Shown: piece after piece, positions 26,868-34,933 of the stretch | How the letters are laid out: each line of letters begins with the position of its first letter | Position numbering within the stretch: the first letter of the stretch is position 1 | Assembly (NCBI GenBank): GCA_022711765.1 | Contig: JAKLEB010000001.1 | Coordinates: 561,186 to 625,185, forward strand | DNA length: 64,000 nucleotides | Source: Candidatus Krumholzibacteriota bacterium | Lineage (GTDB): Bacteria; Krumholzibacteriota; Krumholzibacteriia; LZORAL124-64-63 | Reading direction: 5' to 3' | Made by a program: the position numbers and the translations under genes | Notes under the pieces: generated by a model | Told to the model about the DNA's origin: nothing | Database searches by the model: none | What the model saw: the letters and a program-made list of their open reading frames with translations, nothing else

Positions 26868-28501
26868 GCGTTCGCCTTTCCAGCTTGCGCCGCGTCGCGG
26901 CGGACGAGCACGGCGGCCGCCGCGCCCCAGAGACCGAGGTAGGCCACGACGGGCCACCAGCCCGTGCGGACGTAGCGCGTGCCCCGCGCCACCGTCGCGA
27001 TCTCGGCGTGGATCGCGCCGCGCCGGTGCAGGCCGAGCCGCGCGCGGACCTCGCCGTCCGCGTCGCAGATCAGGCTGATCCCGTTGTTGGCGCTGCGGAC
27101 GAGCGGCACCCCGCACTCGACGGCCCGGATCCGGCTAAGCGCGGCGTGCTGGATCGGCCCCGCCCGGTGCCCGAACCAGCCGTCGTTCGTGATGTTCACG
27201 AGCACGCCGCCGCCGCGGCCGACCGCCCGGCGCGCGAGCTGGCTGAACGCCGCCTCGAAGCAGATGAGCGGCACCAGCGGCACCTCGCCGCGCGACGTCG
27301 GCAGCAGCATCGGCCCCGGCGGGAGTCCCGCGGTCCACTCCGCCTGGCCGACGTCGATCCTGCCGAGCGCCGGCAGCCAGCGCTGGAAGGGCATGGCCTC
27401 GCCGAGCGGGACCAGGTGGTGCTTGCCGTAGGTGGCGACCAGCGTGCCGCGGTCGGAGAAGAGGCCCGCGGTGTTGAACCTCTCGTAGCGCGGCTTGGCG
27501 GCGGGATCGTCGCTGCCGGGAACGAGGCGCGCGTCGAGATAGCCGGCCAGGATCGCCGTCCGGTTGTCGCTCGCGGTCGTGCGGACCCATTCGAGCAGGA
27601 CGCCGTCGTACCGCAGGTACGACGGCACCGCCGTCTCCGCCCAGACCACGAGCTCCGCGCCCCGCTCGGCGGCCCCGGCGGTGAGCGTGGTGTACGGGAT
27701 CCGCGTCGAGTCGATCCGCGCGTCGTCCCACTTGTCCGCCTGGGCGACGTTGGCCTGGACGCTGGCGACCGTCAGCGGCGCCGTGCGCTGACCCTCGGCC
27801 GGCGCCGAGCCGAGCGGAGCGCTCGCGGCCCAGAGGCCGAGCCACAGCACGCCGCACGCCGCGATGACGCCCCAGCGATGCGCGCCCGCCCGACGGCCGT
27901 CGCGGAGGAGGTCGGCGACGGCCACGAGCGCGGCGCCGAGGAGCGCCGTCGCGCCCCCCAGGCCGATCTCGCCGCACGCCGCGTAGAGCGGGCGCAGCGG
28001 CGTCTCGAGCCAGGCGGCGCCCACCAGACACCAGGGGAAGCCCAGCTCGCCTGCGCTGCGCAGCAGCTCGAGCCCGACCCAGAGAAGCGGGAGAACCATG
28101 AGCGTGAACCGGGGCCCCGTCCAGCGCCGCACCTGGCCCGCGACGACGCCCAGGAGCCAGTAGTGGGCGGCCACGAAGAGGATCGCCGCGATCGCCTGCA
28201 CCGGGACGAGCGCCCGCGTGGGAATCGACTTCGCGGGGTCCAGGAAGAAGAGCCAGACCAGCAGCGTCGCCTGGTGGGACACGCCGAAGAAGAAGGCGAG
28301 GCGGGCCGGCCGCGGGGTCCGGCGCAGCCCGTCGAAGAGGATCGCGAGGGCGAGCGGCGCGAGCACGGCGGTGCCGCGGAACGGCGGCATCGCGGAGGTG
28401 AGCATGACGCCGGCGAGCAATCCCGCCACCGTCACGAGCGACGGACGCCATCGCGGCGCTTCCGGCAAGTCGCGGATGCGGTCGTTCATGGCCCGCAACA
28501 T
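26864..28501 (-). CDS. lnt: Apolipoprotein N-acyltransferase
   Basis: A 545-residue inner-membrane enzyme adding the third acyl chain to lipoproteins. The N-terminal half has six or more membrane segments. The nitrilase domain holds the catalytic triad Glu289 (VVWAETAVP), Lys360 (YGKHHLVPLGE) and Cys414 (PLICFEAAF). There is a C-terminal membrane helix before the end. ATG 28501 and ATG 28489 are both possible; neither has a clear ribosome binding site. It fits the many lipoproteins encoded in the window. Confidence 0.94.
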   Translation of the reverse strand: MLRAMNDRIRDLPEAPRWRPSLVTVAGLLAGVMLTSAMPPFRGTAVLAPLALAILFDGLRRTPRPARLAFFFGVSHQATLLVWLFFLDPAKSIPTRALVPVQAIAAILFVAAHYWLLGVVAGQVRRWTGPRFTLMVLPLLWVGLELLRSAGELGFPWCLVGAAWLETPLRPLYAACGEIGLGGATALLGAALVAVADLLRDGRRAGAHRWGVIAACGVLWLGLWAASAPLGSAPAEGQRTAPLTVASVQANVAQADKWDDARIDSTRIPYTTLTAGAAERGAELVVWAETAVPSYLRYDGVLLEWVRTTASDNRTAILAGYLDARLVPGSDDPAAKPRYERFNTAGLFSDRGTLVATYGKHHLVPLGEAMPFQRWLPALGRIDVGQAEWTAGLPPGPMLLPTSRGEVPLVPLICFEAAFSQLARRAVGRGGGVLVNITNDGWFGHRAGPIQHAALSRIRAVECGVPLVRSANNGISLICDADGEVRARLGLHRRGAIHAEIATVARGTRYVRTGWWPVVAYLGLWGAAAAVLVRRDAAQAGKANA

Positions 28502-28556
28502 AGCCCGCGGGCCGATGGGTGTCGAGCACGAGCTGCGCCGCGACGCCGCCCATCGT

Positions 28557-30077
28557 CTAGCCTTCGCCCACCTCCACGGGATCGGCCGCCGAGCCGATCA
28601 GGTCGACCATGCCGTAACGGCTGATCTTCTTGTACAGCCCCTGGCGGCTGAGCCCGAGCTTGCGCGCCGCCGCCGCCTTGCGACCCTCGCTCGCGGCGAT
28701 CGCCTTGCGGATGAGGTAGCGTTCGAGGAGCTCGTTGGCCTCCTCCAGGTTGCGCAGGGTGCCGAGGTCGCCGGCGTCGACGCGCGGACCGGCGTTCTCC
28801 TGGATCTCCCAGTTGAGGTGGCGCAGCTCGATCAGCGACTCGCCGGGATACAGCGCCGCGAAGCGCGCCGCCTCGTTCTCCAGCTCGCGGACGTTGCCGG
28901 GCCAGCGCCAGGCATGCAGCGCGGCCGCCGCCGTGTCCGCGATCCGCAGGCGCGCCGGGTCGAGGCCGGCGCGGCGCAGGAACCACGCCAGGAGCGGGAG
29001 CACGTCCTCCGGCCGCTGGCGCAGCGGCGGGATCTCGAGGCAGACGACCTTGAGCCGGTAGTAGAGGTCGAGGCGGAAGTGTCCGTCCTCGATCTCGCGG
29101 GCCAGGTCCTTGTGCGTGGCGGCCACGAACCGGATGTCGACGGGCCGGCTATCGAGCTCGCCGACCCGCCGCACCTGCCGTTCCTGCATCACCCGCAGGA
29201 GCTTGATCTGCAGCGCCAGCGGCATGTCGCCGATCTCGTCCATGAAGAACGAGCCGCCGTGCGCCACCTCGAGGAGGCCTGGCTTGTCGCGGCCGGCGCC
29301 CGTGAACGCGCCCGCCTTGTGGCCGAAGAGCTCGCTCTCGAACAGGTTGGCGGGCAGCGCCGCGCAGTTCAGGCCCACGAACGGCCGATCGCGGCGGGGA
29401 CTGCCCTGATGGAGCGCCCTCGCGATGATCTCCTTGCCGGACCCCGTCTCGCCGTGCAAGAGGACGTTGACCCCGCTGGTCGCGACCGAGGCGATCCGCG
29501 CGGCCAGCAGGCGCATCTCGCGGCTGCGGCCGATCGCGCCGGGCAGTCCCGGCACCGGCTGCGGTCTCGGCAGCGGCAGGCCGGTCGCGGGCGCCAATCG
29601 GCGCTCGACCGGCAGGTCCTCCGGGGCGAACAGGCTGAGCTGCCACGGCTCGGCCGGGGGCGTCGCGGAGAGCCAGGTCCCCGGCCAGGGCGCGAGGCCG
29701 TCCAGCAGCGGCCCGAGGCGGCTCGCCGTCCGCTCGGCCCACAGGCGCACGGCGTCGGCCCACGGCGCCGCCGCGGTCGCCGCGGCGACGAGCACGCCCG
29801 TCGTGCCGCGCCCGCCGTCGAGCGGCAGCGCGTGGCACAGCGGCGGTCGGCGGCTGCGGCTCTCCTCGCGTTGCTCGGCCGCCTGCCCGGTCTGCAGGAC
29901 GCGGTGCACCAGTCCCAGCGGCAGCGGCGCCGGGCCACCGCCGGCGGACCAGCTGCAGAGCACGCGCAGGAGCGTCGCCGGCCCGTCGCCTTCCCGGCGC
30001 ACGACCCAGACCGCCGCGGGACCGCCGTCGCGGGGCAGGTCGCGCAGCTCCTCTTCCCAGAAGCTCAGTCGCGTCAT
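28557..30077 (-). CDS. Sigma-54-dependent transcriptional activator, GAF-like sensor
   Basis: A 506-residue bacterial enhancer-binding protein. Residues 1-150 have no response-regulator Asp; their alternating helix/strand pattern suggests a GAF-like sensor. The AAA+ domain has Walker A GETGSGKE (209-216), the sigma-54 contact loop GAFTGA (256-261), and Walker [10 protein letters not shown] Fis-type HTH ends the protein ([21 protein letters not shown]). ATG 30077 has AAAGGA upstream. No sensor kinase is adjacent, so the signal is probably a ligand. It is the only sigma-54 activator here, in the same window as rpoN. Confidence 0.93.
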   Translation of the reverse strand: MTRLSFWEEELRDLPRDGGPAAVWVVRREGDGPATLLRVLCSWSAGGGPAPLPLGLVHRVLQTGQAAEQREESRSRRPPLCHALPLDGGRGTTGVLVAAATAAAPWADAVRLWAERTASRLGPLLDGLAPWPGTWLSATPPAEPWQLSLFAPEDLPVERRLAPATGLPLPRPQPVPGLPGAIGRSREMRLLAARIASVATSGVNVLLHGETGSGKEIIARALHQGSPRRDRPFVGLNCAALPANLFESELFGHKAGAFTGAGRDKPGLLEVAHGGSFFMDEIGDMPLALQIKLLRVMQERQVRRVGELDSRPVDIRFVAATHKDLAREIEDGHFRLDLYYRLKVVCLEIPPLRQRPEDVLPLLAWFLRRAGLDPARLRIADTAAAALHAWRWPGNVRELENEAARFAALYPGESLIELRHLNWEIQENAGPRVDAGDLGTLRNLEEANELLERYLIRKAIAASEGRKAAAARKLGLSRQGLYKKISRYGMVDLIGSAADPVEVGEG

Positions 30078-30350
30078 GGTCGTCCTTTGGTTCGGGGTGC
30101 CTGACGACGCGCCTGGCATGCAGGATCGGGGCCGCCGGCCGCCGGCGCGGCGAATCCGGCGCAACTGCCCCGGACGGGCGTCCAGCGGCGATTCCCGGGG
30201 CATCACGCGTTCGGGAGCGGGTGTCGCGGTCCCCGCGCGGTTGTCGGTCGAGCCGCCCGCCGTCCGCGCGAAGGGACACGCCGGCCCGCGCGGACCGGCG
30301 CCTGGCGCCGTGGTGTCACCGGGCGGTAACAGGGTGGTCGGACGGGACGG

Positions 30351-31364
30351 TCAGCCGAGCCGCACGTCGACCCGGACCGGGCCGGCCACGACCTCTCCGA
30401 TCGGCACGGCCTCGAGGCCCGCCATCCGGCCGAGGTCCAGGTCGGAGGCCACGACGACGCACATGCCGATCCCCATGTTGAAGACGCGGTACATCTCCGC
30501 CGGCGGGATCGCGCCGCGGTCGGCGATGAGCCGGAACAGCGGGGGGACCGGCCAGGCCGTCGTATCGATCACGGCGCAGAGGCCTTCCGGGATCACGCGC
30601 GGAACGTTGTCGTAGAACCCGCCCCCCGTGATGTGGGCCAGCGCGTGGATGGCCTGGCGCCCATGGGCCGCCCATACCGAGCGCGCGTGAGGCAGGTAGC
30701 TGCGGTGGACCGCGAGCAGCGCGTCGCCCAACGGAACGCCCAGCTCCGCGGGACGGTCCGAGAGCGAGAACGCCCCGCTCTCGAACAGGACCTTGCGCGC
30801 GAGCGAGTAGCCGTTGGTGTGCAACCCCGTCGACGGCAGGCCCCAGATGCGGTCGCCGGCGCGGACCAGGGAACCGTCGATGAGGCCGTCCTCGCGGACC
30901 CGGCCGACGATCGTGCCGGCCAGATCGAAGTGGCCGGGCGCATAGAGTCCCGGCATCTCCGCGGTCTCGCCCCCGAGCAGCGCGCAGCCGTTCTCGCGGC
31001 ACGCGACCGCGAAGCCGGCGAGCACCGCCGGCAGCACGTCCTCGTCGAGCCGGCCGGTGGCGAAGTAGTCGAGGAAGAACAGGGGCTCCGCGCCCTGCAC
31101 CAGGATGTCGTCGACGCAGTGGTTCACGAGATCCTGGCCGACCGTGTCCCAGCGGCGGGCGGCCACCGCGACGAGCACCTTCGTGCCGACGCCGTCCGTG
31201 CTCGCGACGAGCAGGGGCTCGCCGGGCGCCGGCTGGAAGAGACCGCCGAACGCGCCGAGATCGCTCTTGACCCGCGCGTCCCAGGTCGAGCGGACCGCCG
31301 CCTTCGCGCGCGCGAGGGCGCGCGTGGCGGCATCGATGTTCACTCCGCTGTCGGCGTACTTCAT
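30351..31364 (-). CDS. purM: Phosphoribosylaminoimidazole synthetase (AIR synthetase)
   Basis: A 337-residue purine enzyme that closes the imidazole ring with ATP. Typical motifs are MKYADSGVNIDAA at the start, ASTDGVGTKVLVA, DLVNHCVDDILVQGAEPLFF, LLGGETAEMPG, GLPSTGLHTNGYSLAR and HITGGGFYDNVPRV. Length matches. The 273 bases between its end and the sigma-54 activator start show no clear gene or promoter. Confidence 0.97.
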   Translation of the reverse strand: MKYADSGVNIDAATRALARAKAAVRSTWDARVKSDLGAFGGLFQPAPGEPLLVASTDGVGTKVLVAVAARRWDTVGQDLVNHCVDDILVQGAEPLFFLDYFATGRLDEDVLPAVLAGFAVACRENGCALLGGETAEMPGLYAPGHFDLAGTIVGRVREDGLIDGSLVRAGDRIWGLPSTGLHTNGYSLARKVLFESGAFSLSDRPAELGVPLGDALLAVHRSYLPHARSVWAAHGRQAIHALAHITGGGFYDNVPRVIPEGLCAVIDTTAWPVPPLFRLIADRGAIPPAEMYRVFNMGIGMCVVVASDLDLGRMAGLEAVPIGEVVAGPVRVDVRLG

Positions 31365-31403
31365 CGCGTCCTCACGATGTCGAGGCGACGGAGGCGGCTC
31401 CGG

Positions 31404-32741
31404 TCAGGAAGCGTAGGTTCGTTCGGCCGTGTCGACCGCGCTCGCGGGCTGGAACGGGACCGCCGGGGTCCAGACTTCCCGCATGGAGTCGAACTCGCCC
31501 TGATGATAGAGCCGCAGGATGGTGTCGACAACCCGTTCGTCGAACTGGGTGCCCTTGTAGCGCACGAGCTCCTCCATGGCCTGCTCGACGCTCAGGGCCT
31601 TGCGGTAGGGACGGTCGCTCGTCATCGCGTCGAACGCGTCGCAGACGTTGAGGATCGCGCAGCCGATCGAGATCTCGTCCCGGGCGAGTCCGTGCGGGTA
31701 GCCGCGCCCGTCCGGACGCTCGTGATGGTGGCGCACCAGCTCGGTGGCGTCGGACAGGAACTTGATCTGCTCGACGATGTCGGCGCCGATCGTGGGGTGG
31801 GTCTTGATGACCTCGAACTCGCTGTCGGTCAGGCGGCCAGGCTTGCAGATGATCTCGTTGGTGATCGCGATCTTGCCGATGTCGTGGAGGAGGCCGCCGT
31901 ACTCGAGGGTCTCGAGCTCGTTCTCGTGCATCCCGAGGGACTTGCCGATCCGCACGGCGTATTTCGCCACGCGGTAGCTGTGGCCGTGCGTGTAGGGCTC
32001 GTCGGCCTCGAGCGCCGTGGTGAGCGCCGCGATGCTGTTGATGTGGGCTTCCTTGTTGCGCTGGTAGAGCCGGTCGCTCTGGTAGAGGGCGAGGACCGGG
32101 AACAGGAAGAGGACCAGGGTCCAGGCGCCGGCCTGCAGGTAGAGCAGCACGACCATGGCCGCGAACGGCAGGTCCAGCAGTCCGCGCAGGCGCGCCCAGG
32201 TGTAGCTGCGGCGGTAGACGCGTTCGAAGGGGACCCTGGCGTCGAGGCTGATGATCACCCCGAGCATCAGCTGGTTGACGATCGAATGCACGACCATCGC
32301 CGCCGAGAGCGGGATGAAGAACCCCGGACCGGCGAAGCTGTCCGACCACGGGAGATGCTCGTAGACCAGGCCGGCGGCGCCCGCGGCGGTGCTGAGCATC
32401 GCCGAGTTGAAGACCGCCTTGCGGGGGCTGCTGCCGCGCTGCACGAGGCCCCGCGCGAGCGCCGAGACCGCCTCCATCAGCGCGGCCGGGGCGGCGCCGA
32501 ACAGCGCGATCACGGACAGCACGATGCACTTCGAGGACATGACGCGCCCGCCCGACGCCTGCGACTCGCCCAGGCGAGTGTCCGCCCCCCAGAGGAAGGC
32601 GAAGAACATCAGGAGGGAGAACCAGGGCAGTTGCGCGGGTTGGCGAGACTGGATCAGGTACGCCAGGAGGCCGTAGCCCCCCAGGACGAAGGTCCAGTAG
32701 GTCAGATGGAACAGCCAGCGGGTGTTGCGTTCCTTGACCAA
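31404..32741 (-). CDS. Membrane-anchored HD-GYP phosphodiesterase-like protein
   Basis: A 445-residue signalling protein. The N-terminal about 230 residues have seven or more hydrophobic segments (MASE-like membrane sensor, family not identified). The C-terminal HD-GYP domain has THGHSYRVA, LLHDIGK with the HD pair, KTHPTIGADI, and RHHHERPDGRGYP with the GYP motif, so c-di-GMP hydrolysis is expected. The start is TTG 32741 with AGAGGAAA eight bases upstream. No GGDEF partner is in the window. Confidence 0.9.
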   Translation of the reverse strand: MVKERNTRWLFHLTYWTFVLGGYGLLAYLIQSRQPAQLPWFSLLMFFAFLWGADTRLGESQASGGRVMSSKCIVLSVIALFGAAPAALMEAVSALARGLVQRGSSPRKAVFNSAMLSTAAGAAGLVYEHLPWSDSFAGPGFFIPLSAAMVVHSIVNQLMLGVIISLDARVPFERVYRRSYTWARLRGLLDLPFAAMVVLLYLQAGAWTLVLFLFPVLALYQSDRLYQRNKEAHINSIAALTTALEADEPYTHGHSYRVAKYAVRIGKSLGMHENELETLEYGGLLHDIGKIAITNEIICKPGRLTDSEFEVIKTHPTIGADIVEQIKFLSDATELVRHHHERPDGRGYPHGLARDEISIGCAILNVCDAFDAMTSDRPYRKALSVEQAMEELVRYKGTQFDERVVDTILRLYHQGEFDSMREVWTPAVPFQPASAVDTAERTYAS

Positions 32742-32867
32742 GTGCCGATTTCCTCTGCGTGGAGACTTCTGGCACCCGTGTCATCGGCAGCGGGACGGCG
32801 TGCTTGAGCGCCGAAGATTAACGACCGGAGGGGACGTAAGCAAGGCAAATATCGTCGCGAAAAGGTG

Positions 32868-33052
32868 GGAACCGGCACGGGTGAGGTCAGGCTACCACTC
32901 CCACTTGGAAAACAGGCCCAGGATGAACTCGATCATGGTGCCACCTCCTATCCGTCAACCGGATCTTGCTAACTTGTCGGTCCAAGTAGCAGTGAGGCGC
33001 TCCGCTAGGCCGCTCCGCTTCGTGGTAGGTGCCACCACTCCGTGCCGGTTCC
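32868..33052. repeat. 13-bp inverted repeat flanking the small ORF
   Basis: GGAACCGGCACGG (32868-32880) and its exact reverse complement (33040-33052) enclose 159 bases that contain the small ORF. GGTGCCACC also appears twice within (32937-32945 and 33028-33036). It may be a fortuitous pairing in a GC-rich region or the trace of a small mobile or regulatory element. Confidence 0.45.
32892..32936 (-). CDS. Candidate 14-residue hydrophobic peptide
   Basis: ATG at 32936 encodes MIEFILGLFSKWEW and a TAG stop. It is preceded at ideal spacing by AGGAGGTGG, the best match to the anti-Shine-Dalgarno sequence I found in the window. The peptide is hydrophobic with a Trp-rich end and could be a membrane microprotein, a leader peptide for the HD-GYP gene 150 bases downstream, or the start codon of something lost. 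Translation is very plausible; function unknown. Confidence 0.5.
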   Translation of the reverse strand: MIEFILGLFSKWEW

Positions 33053-33068
33053 GACTCCTGATCGCCCG

Positions 33069-33875
33069 TCAGGCCTCGCCCGACGCCTTGAACAGCATCA
33101 TCTCCAGCCGCCGATTCAACGCATCCAGGACCGCGTAGACCACGGCCTGGTAGATATTCGGTCCGGGTTGACAGGTCCCGTAGAGCTGCTCGCAACGGCG
33201 ACCCTGGACCAGCTCGACGGCCACCAGGATCACGTCCCCGCCCCCCAGGCGTTCCCGCCGCAACTCCACGAGTTCGAGTCCCAGCGCCTCGTGGACGAGG
33301 TTCTCGACCGCGTCGAGCGTCGCCGCGGCCACCAGGTGCAGGTCGCCCCCGTTGCGATTCGACCCCTCGGCCACGCCCGACGCCTCGCGTCCGGCGGCCT
33401 CCAGGTCGACCTCGGCTCGCAGCTGGTCGCCCGTCGTGAGGATGCCGACACCGTTGCAGATCAGGCGCGGCGCGAGTTCCTCGGCCAGCAGCACCGCGTC
33501 CTGGACGCCGGAGTCCGGCGGGACCTCGGGTGCGAACGGCTCGCCGCGGCCATTCGGCACGGCCGCCTCGGCGGCCTGCGCGCCTGGCGTCTCGGCCGCC
33601 AGGGCCGGTTCGGCCAGCGGCGCGTCCGCCTCGACGACCTGGACGACGCCGATCTTCTTGTAGAAGACGGATATCCCGAGCCTCGCCTTCAGCAGGCCCT
33701 CGACATCACGGACGATGTGTCGCGGTTCCCGGTCCGACCTGGCGACGACGTGGACGCCGGAGATCTCGCCATCGGCGGCGAGGTCGATCTTGCACTGGAG
33801 CACACCCTTGATCTGGGATATCCACTTCTCCGCGTCCGCCACCCACGCGTCCCGGTCCTCAGGCTGCCATTCCAC
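33069..33875 (-). CDS. Conserved-looking cytosolic protein of unknown function
   Basis: A 268-residue soluble protein with no signal peptide or membrane segment. The N-terminal part (about 15-80) has an alpha/beta pattern with SDREPRHIVRDVEGLLKARLGI and FYKKIGVVQV, a type I recall from paired-domain hypotheticals in other bacteria where a second copy follows. The C-terminal half repeats a strand-helix pattern (LRAEVDLEAAGREASGV, TLDAVENLVHEALGLEL, VILVAVELVQ) separated by a Pro/Ala-rich linker (85-125). GTG 33875 has GGAGGAG upstream. It has its own promoter. Confidence 0.75.
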   Translation of the reverse strand: MEWQPEDRDAWVADAEKWISQIKGVLQCKIDLAADGEISGVHVVARSDREPRHIVRDVEGLLKARLGISVFYKKIGVVQVVEADAPLAEPALAAETPGAQAAEAAVPNGRGEPFAPEVPPDSGVQDAVLLAEELAPRLICNGVGILTTGDQLRAEVDLEAAGREASGVAEGSNRNGGDLHLVAAATLDAVENLVHEALGLELVELRRERLGGGDVILVAVELVQGRRCEQLYGTCQPGPNIYQAVVYAVLDALNRRLEMMLFKASGEA

Positions 33876-33947
33876 CGTCGAACTCCTCCGCTCTCCGACC
33901 GCTGTCCGCCGCGAGCTGCAGGTCCCACGTAGGATCCATCAGGGGCG

Positions 33948-33976
33948 ATCATACTCCATCAACGGGCATTCGACAA
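33948..33976 (-). promoter_or_regulatory. Sigma-70 promoter of the 268-residue protein gene
   Basis: On the minus strand TTGTCG (33976-33971) and TATGAT (33953-33948) are 17 bases apart, in a locally AT-rich patch, about 70 bases before the GTG start. The -10 matches five of six. Confidence 0.55.
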
Positions 33977-34022
33977 GAAACATAAGCGATTACAAGGATT
34001 ACAATTGCAGTCAATTCCGCCG

Positions 34023-34931
34023 TCAAGGAACCATCATGTCCGTCAGGCGCGCGAGCCGAATCGCGACCTCGCCCGGCGTGCGCCGCAAGAGCCCGCCGAC
34101 GCTGAAATCTTCCGGGACGAAGCTGGCGGTCACGGTGCCGGCGAGCATCGCCGCGCGGAACGGCGCGTCGTCGCTGTCGCGATCCGCGGCCGCGGCCGCC
34201 AGGCTCGCGAGGAACCCGCCGGCGAAACTGTCGCCGGCGCCGGTCGGATCGACGACCGCCGGCAGCAGCAGCCCCGGCACCGCGAGGACCGACGTGCGGC
34301 CGAACAGCAGGGCGCCGTGCTCGCCCTTCTTGATCACGACCCGGGCCGGCCCGAGCCGCTTGATCGCGGCCGCCGCGGCGGCGAGCCCGAGCTCGCCGCT
34401 GAGCTGGCGCGCCTCCGAGTCGTTGACGAGCAGGACATCGACCCGCGGCAGGACCGCGAGCAGGTCCGCGCGGCGGGTCTCGATCCAGAGGTTCATCGTG
34501 TCCAGCACGACCAGGCGCGGACGCGCGACCGCGGCCAGCACCTCGGCCTGCAAGGACGGATGGATGTTGGCCAGGAACAGGTACTCGCTCGCCGTCCAGC
34601 CGGCCGGCACCCGCGGCCGGAAACCGGCGAAGACGCCCAGCTCGGTGGCGAGGGTATCGCGTTCGTTGAAATCGGCGCGATAGCGTCCGGACCAGTGGAA
34701 GCTGCGCCCCGCCGCGCGCTCGACGCCCTCGAGGTCGACGCCGTGCGACGCGAGCAGCTCGAGGTCCGCCGGCAGGAAATCCTCGCCCACGACCGCCACG
34801 ACCCGCACGCCTGCCTCCCGGCCGGCGGCCAGGGCGAAGTAGGTCGCCGCGCCGCCGAGCTGGCGCACGCGTCGTTCGCGGGGGGTCTCGATGGTGTCGT
34901 ACGCCATCGAGCCGACCACGAGGATCGCCAT
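34023..34931 (-). CDS. PfkB-family sugar/nucleoside kinase
   Basis: A 302-residue ribokinase-fold enzyme. The N-terminal GG region is RQLGGAATYFALAA. The C-terminal PfkB signature VVDPTGAGDSFAGG holds the catalytic Asp234. NDSEARQLSGE and VVIKKGEHGALLF are the family nucleotide/Mg regions. Substrate cannot be fixed; the VVGSMAYDTIETP start is common in adenosine kinase-like members. Starts two bases after the argS stop. Confidence 0.88.
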   Translation of the reverse strand: MAILVVGSMAYDTIETPRERRVRQLGGAATYFALAAGREAGVRVVAVVGEDFLPADLELLASHGVDLEGVERAAGRSFHWSGRYRADFNERDTLATELGVFAGFRPRVPAGWTASEYLFLANIHPSLQAEVLAAVARPRLVVLDTMNLWIETRRADLLAVLPRVDVLLVNDSEARQLSGELGLAAAAAAIKRLGPARVVIKKGEHGALLFGRTSVLAVPGLLLPAVVDPTGAGDSFAGGFLASLAAAAADRDSDDAPFRAAMLAGTVTASFVPEDFSVGGLLRRTPGEVAIRLARLTDMMVP

Positions 34932-34933
34932 CG

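Larger units (their letters stand above)
32742..33068. other. 327-base intergenic region
   Basis: This is the only gap of more than 300 bases. It holds the 14-codon ORF described separately and a 13-bp inverted repeat. A poor -35/-10 pair (TTGCTT, 17 bases, TAATCT on the minus strand, about 32842 to 32814) might serve the HD-GYP gene. I see no tRNA or recognisable riboswitch. Confidence 0.6.

Noticed and set aside
30078..30350. Possible promoter or sRNA in the gap between purM and the sigma-54 activator
   Set aside because: Only a short GGCGCC-type stem was seen, with no convincing -35/-10 pair or sigma-54 element.
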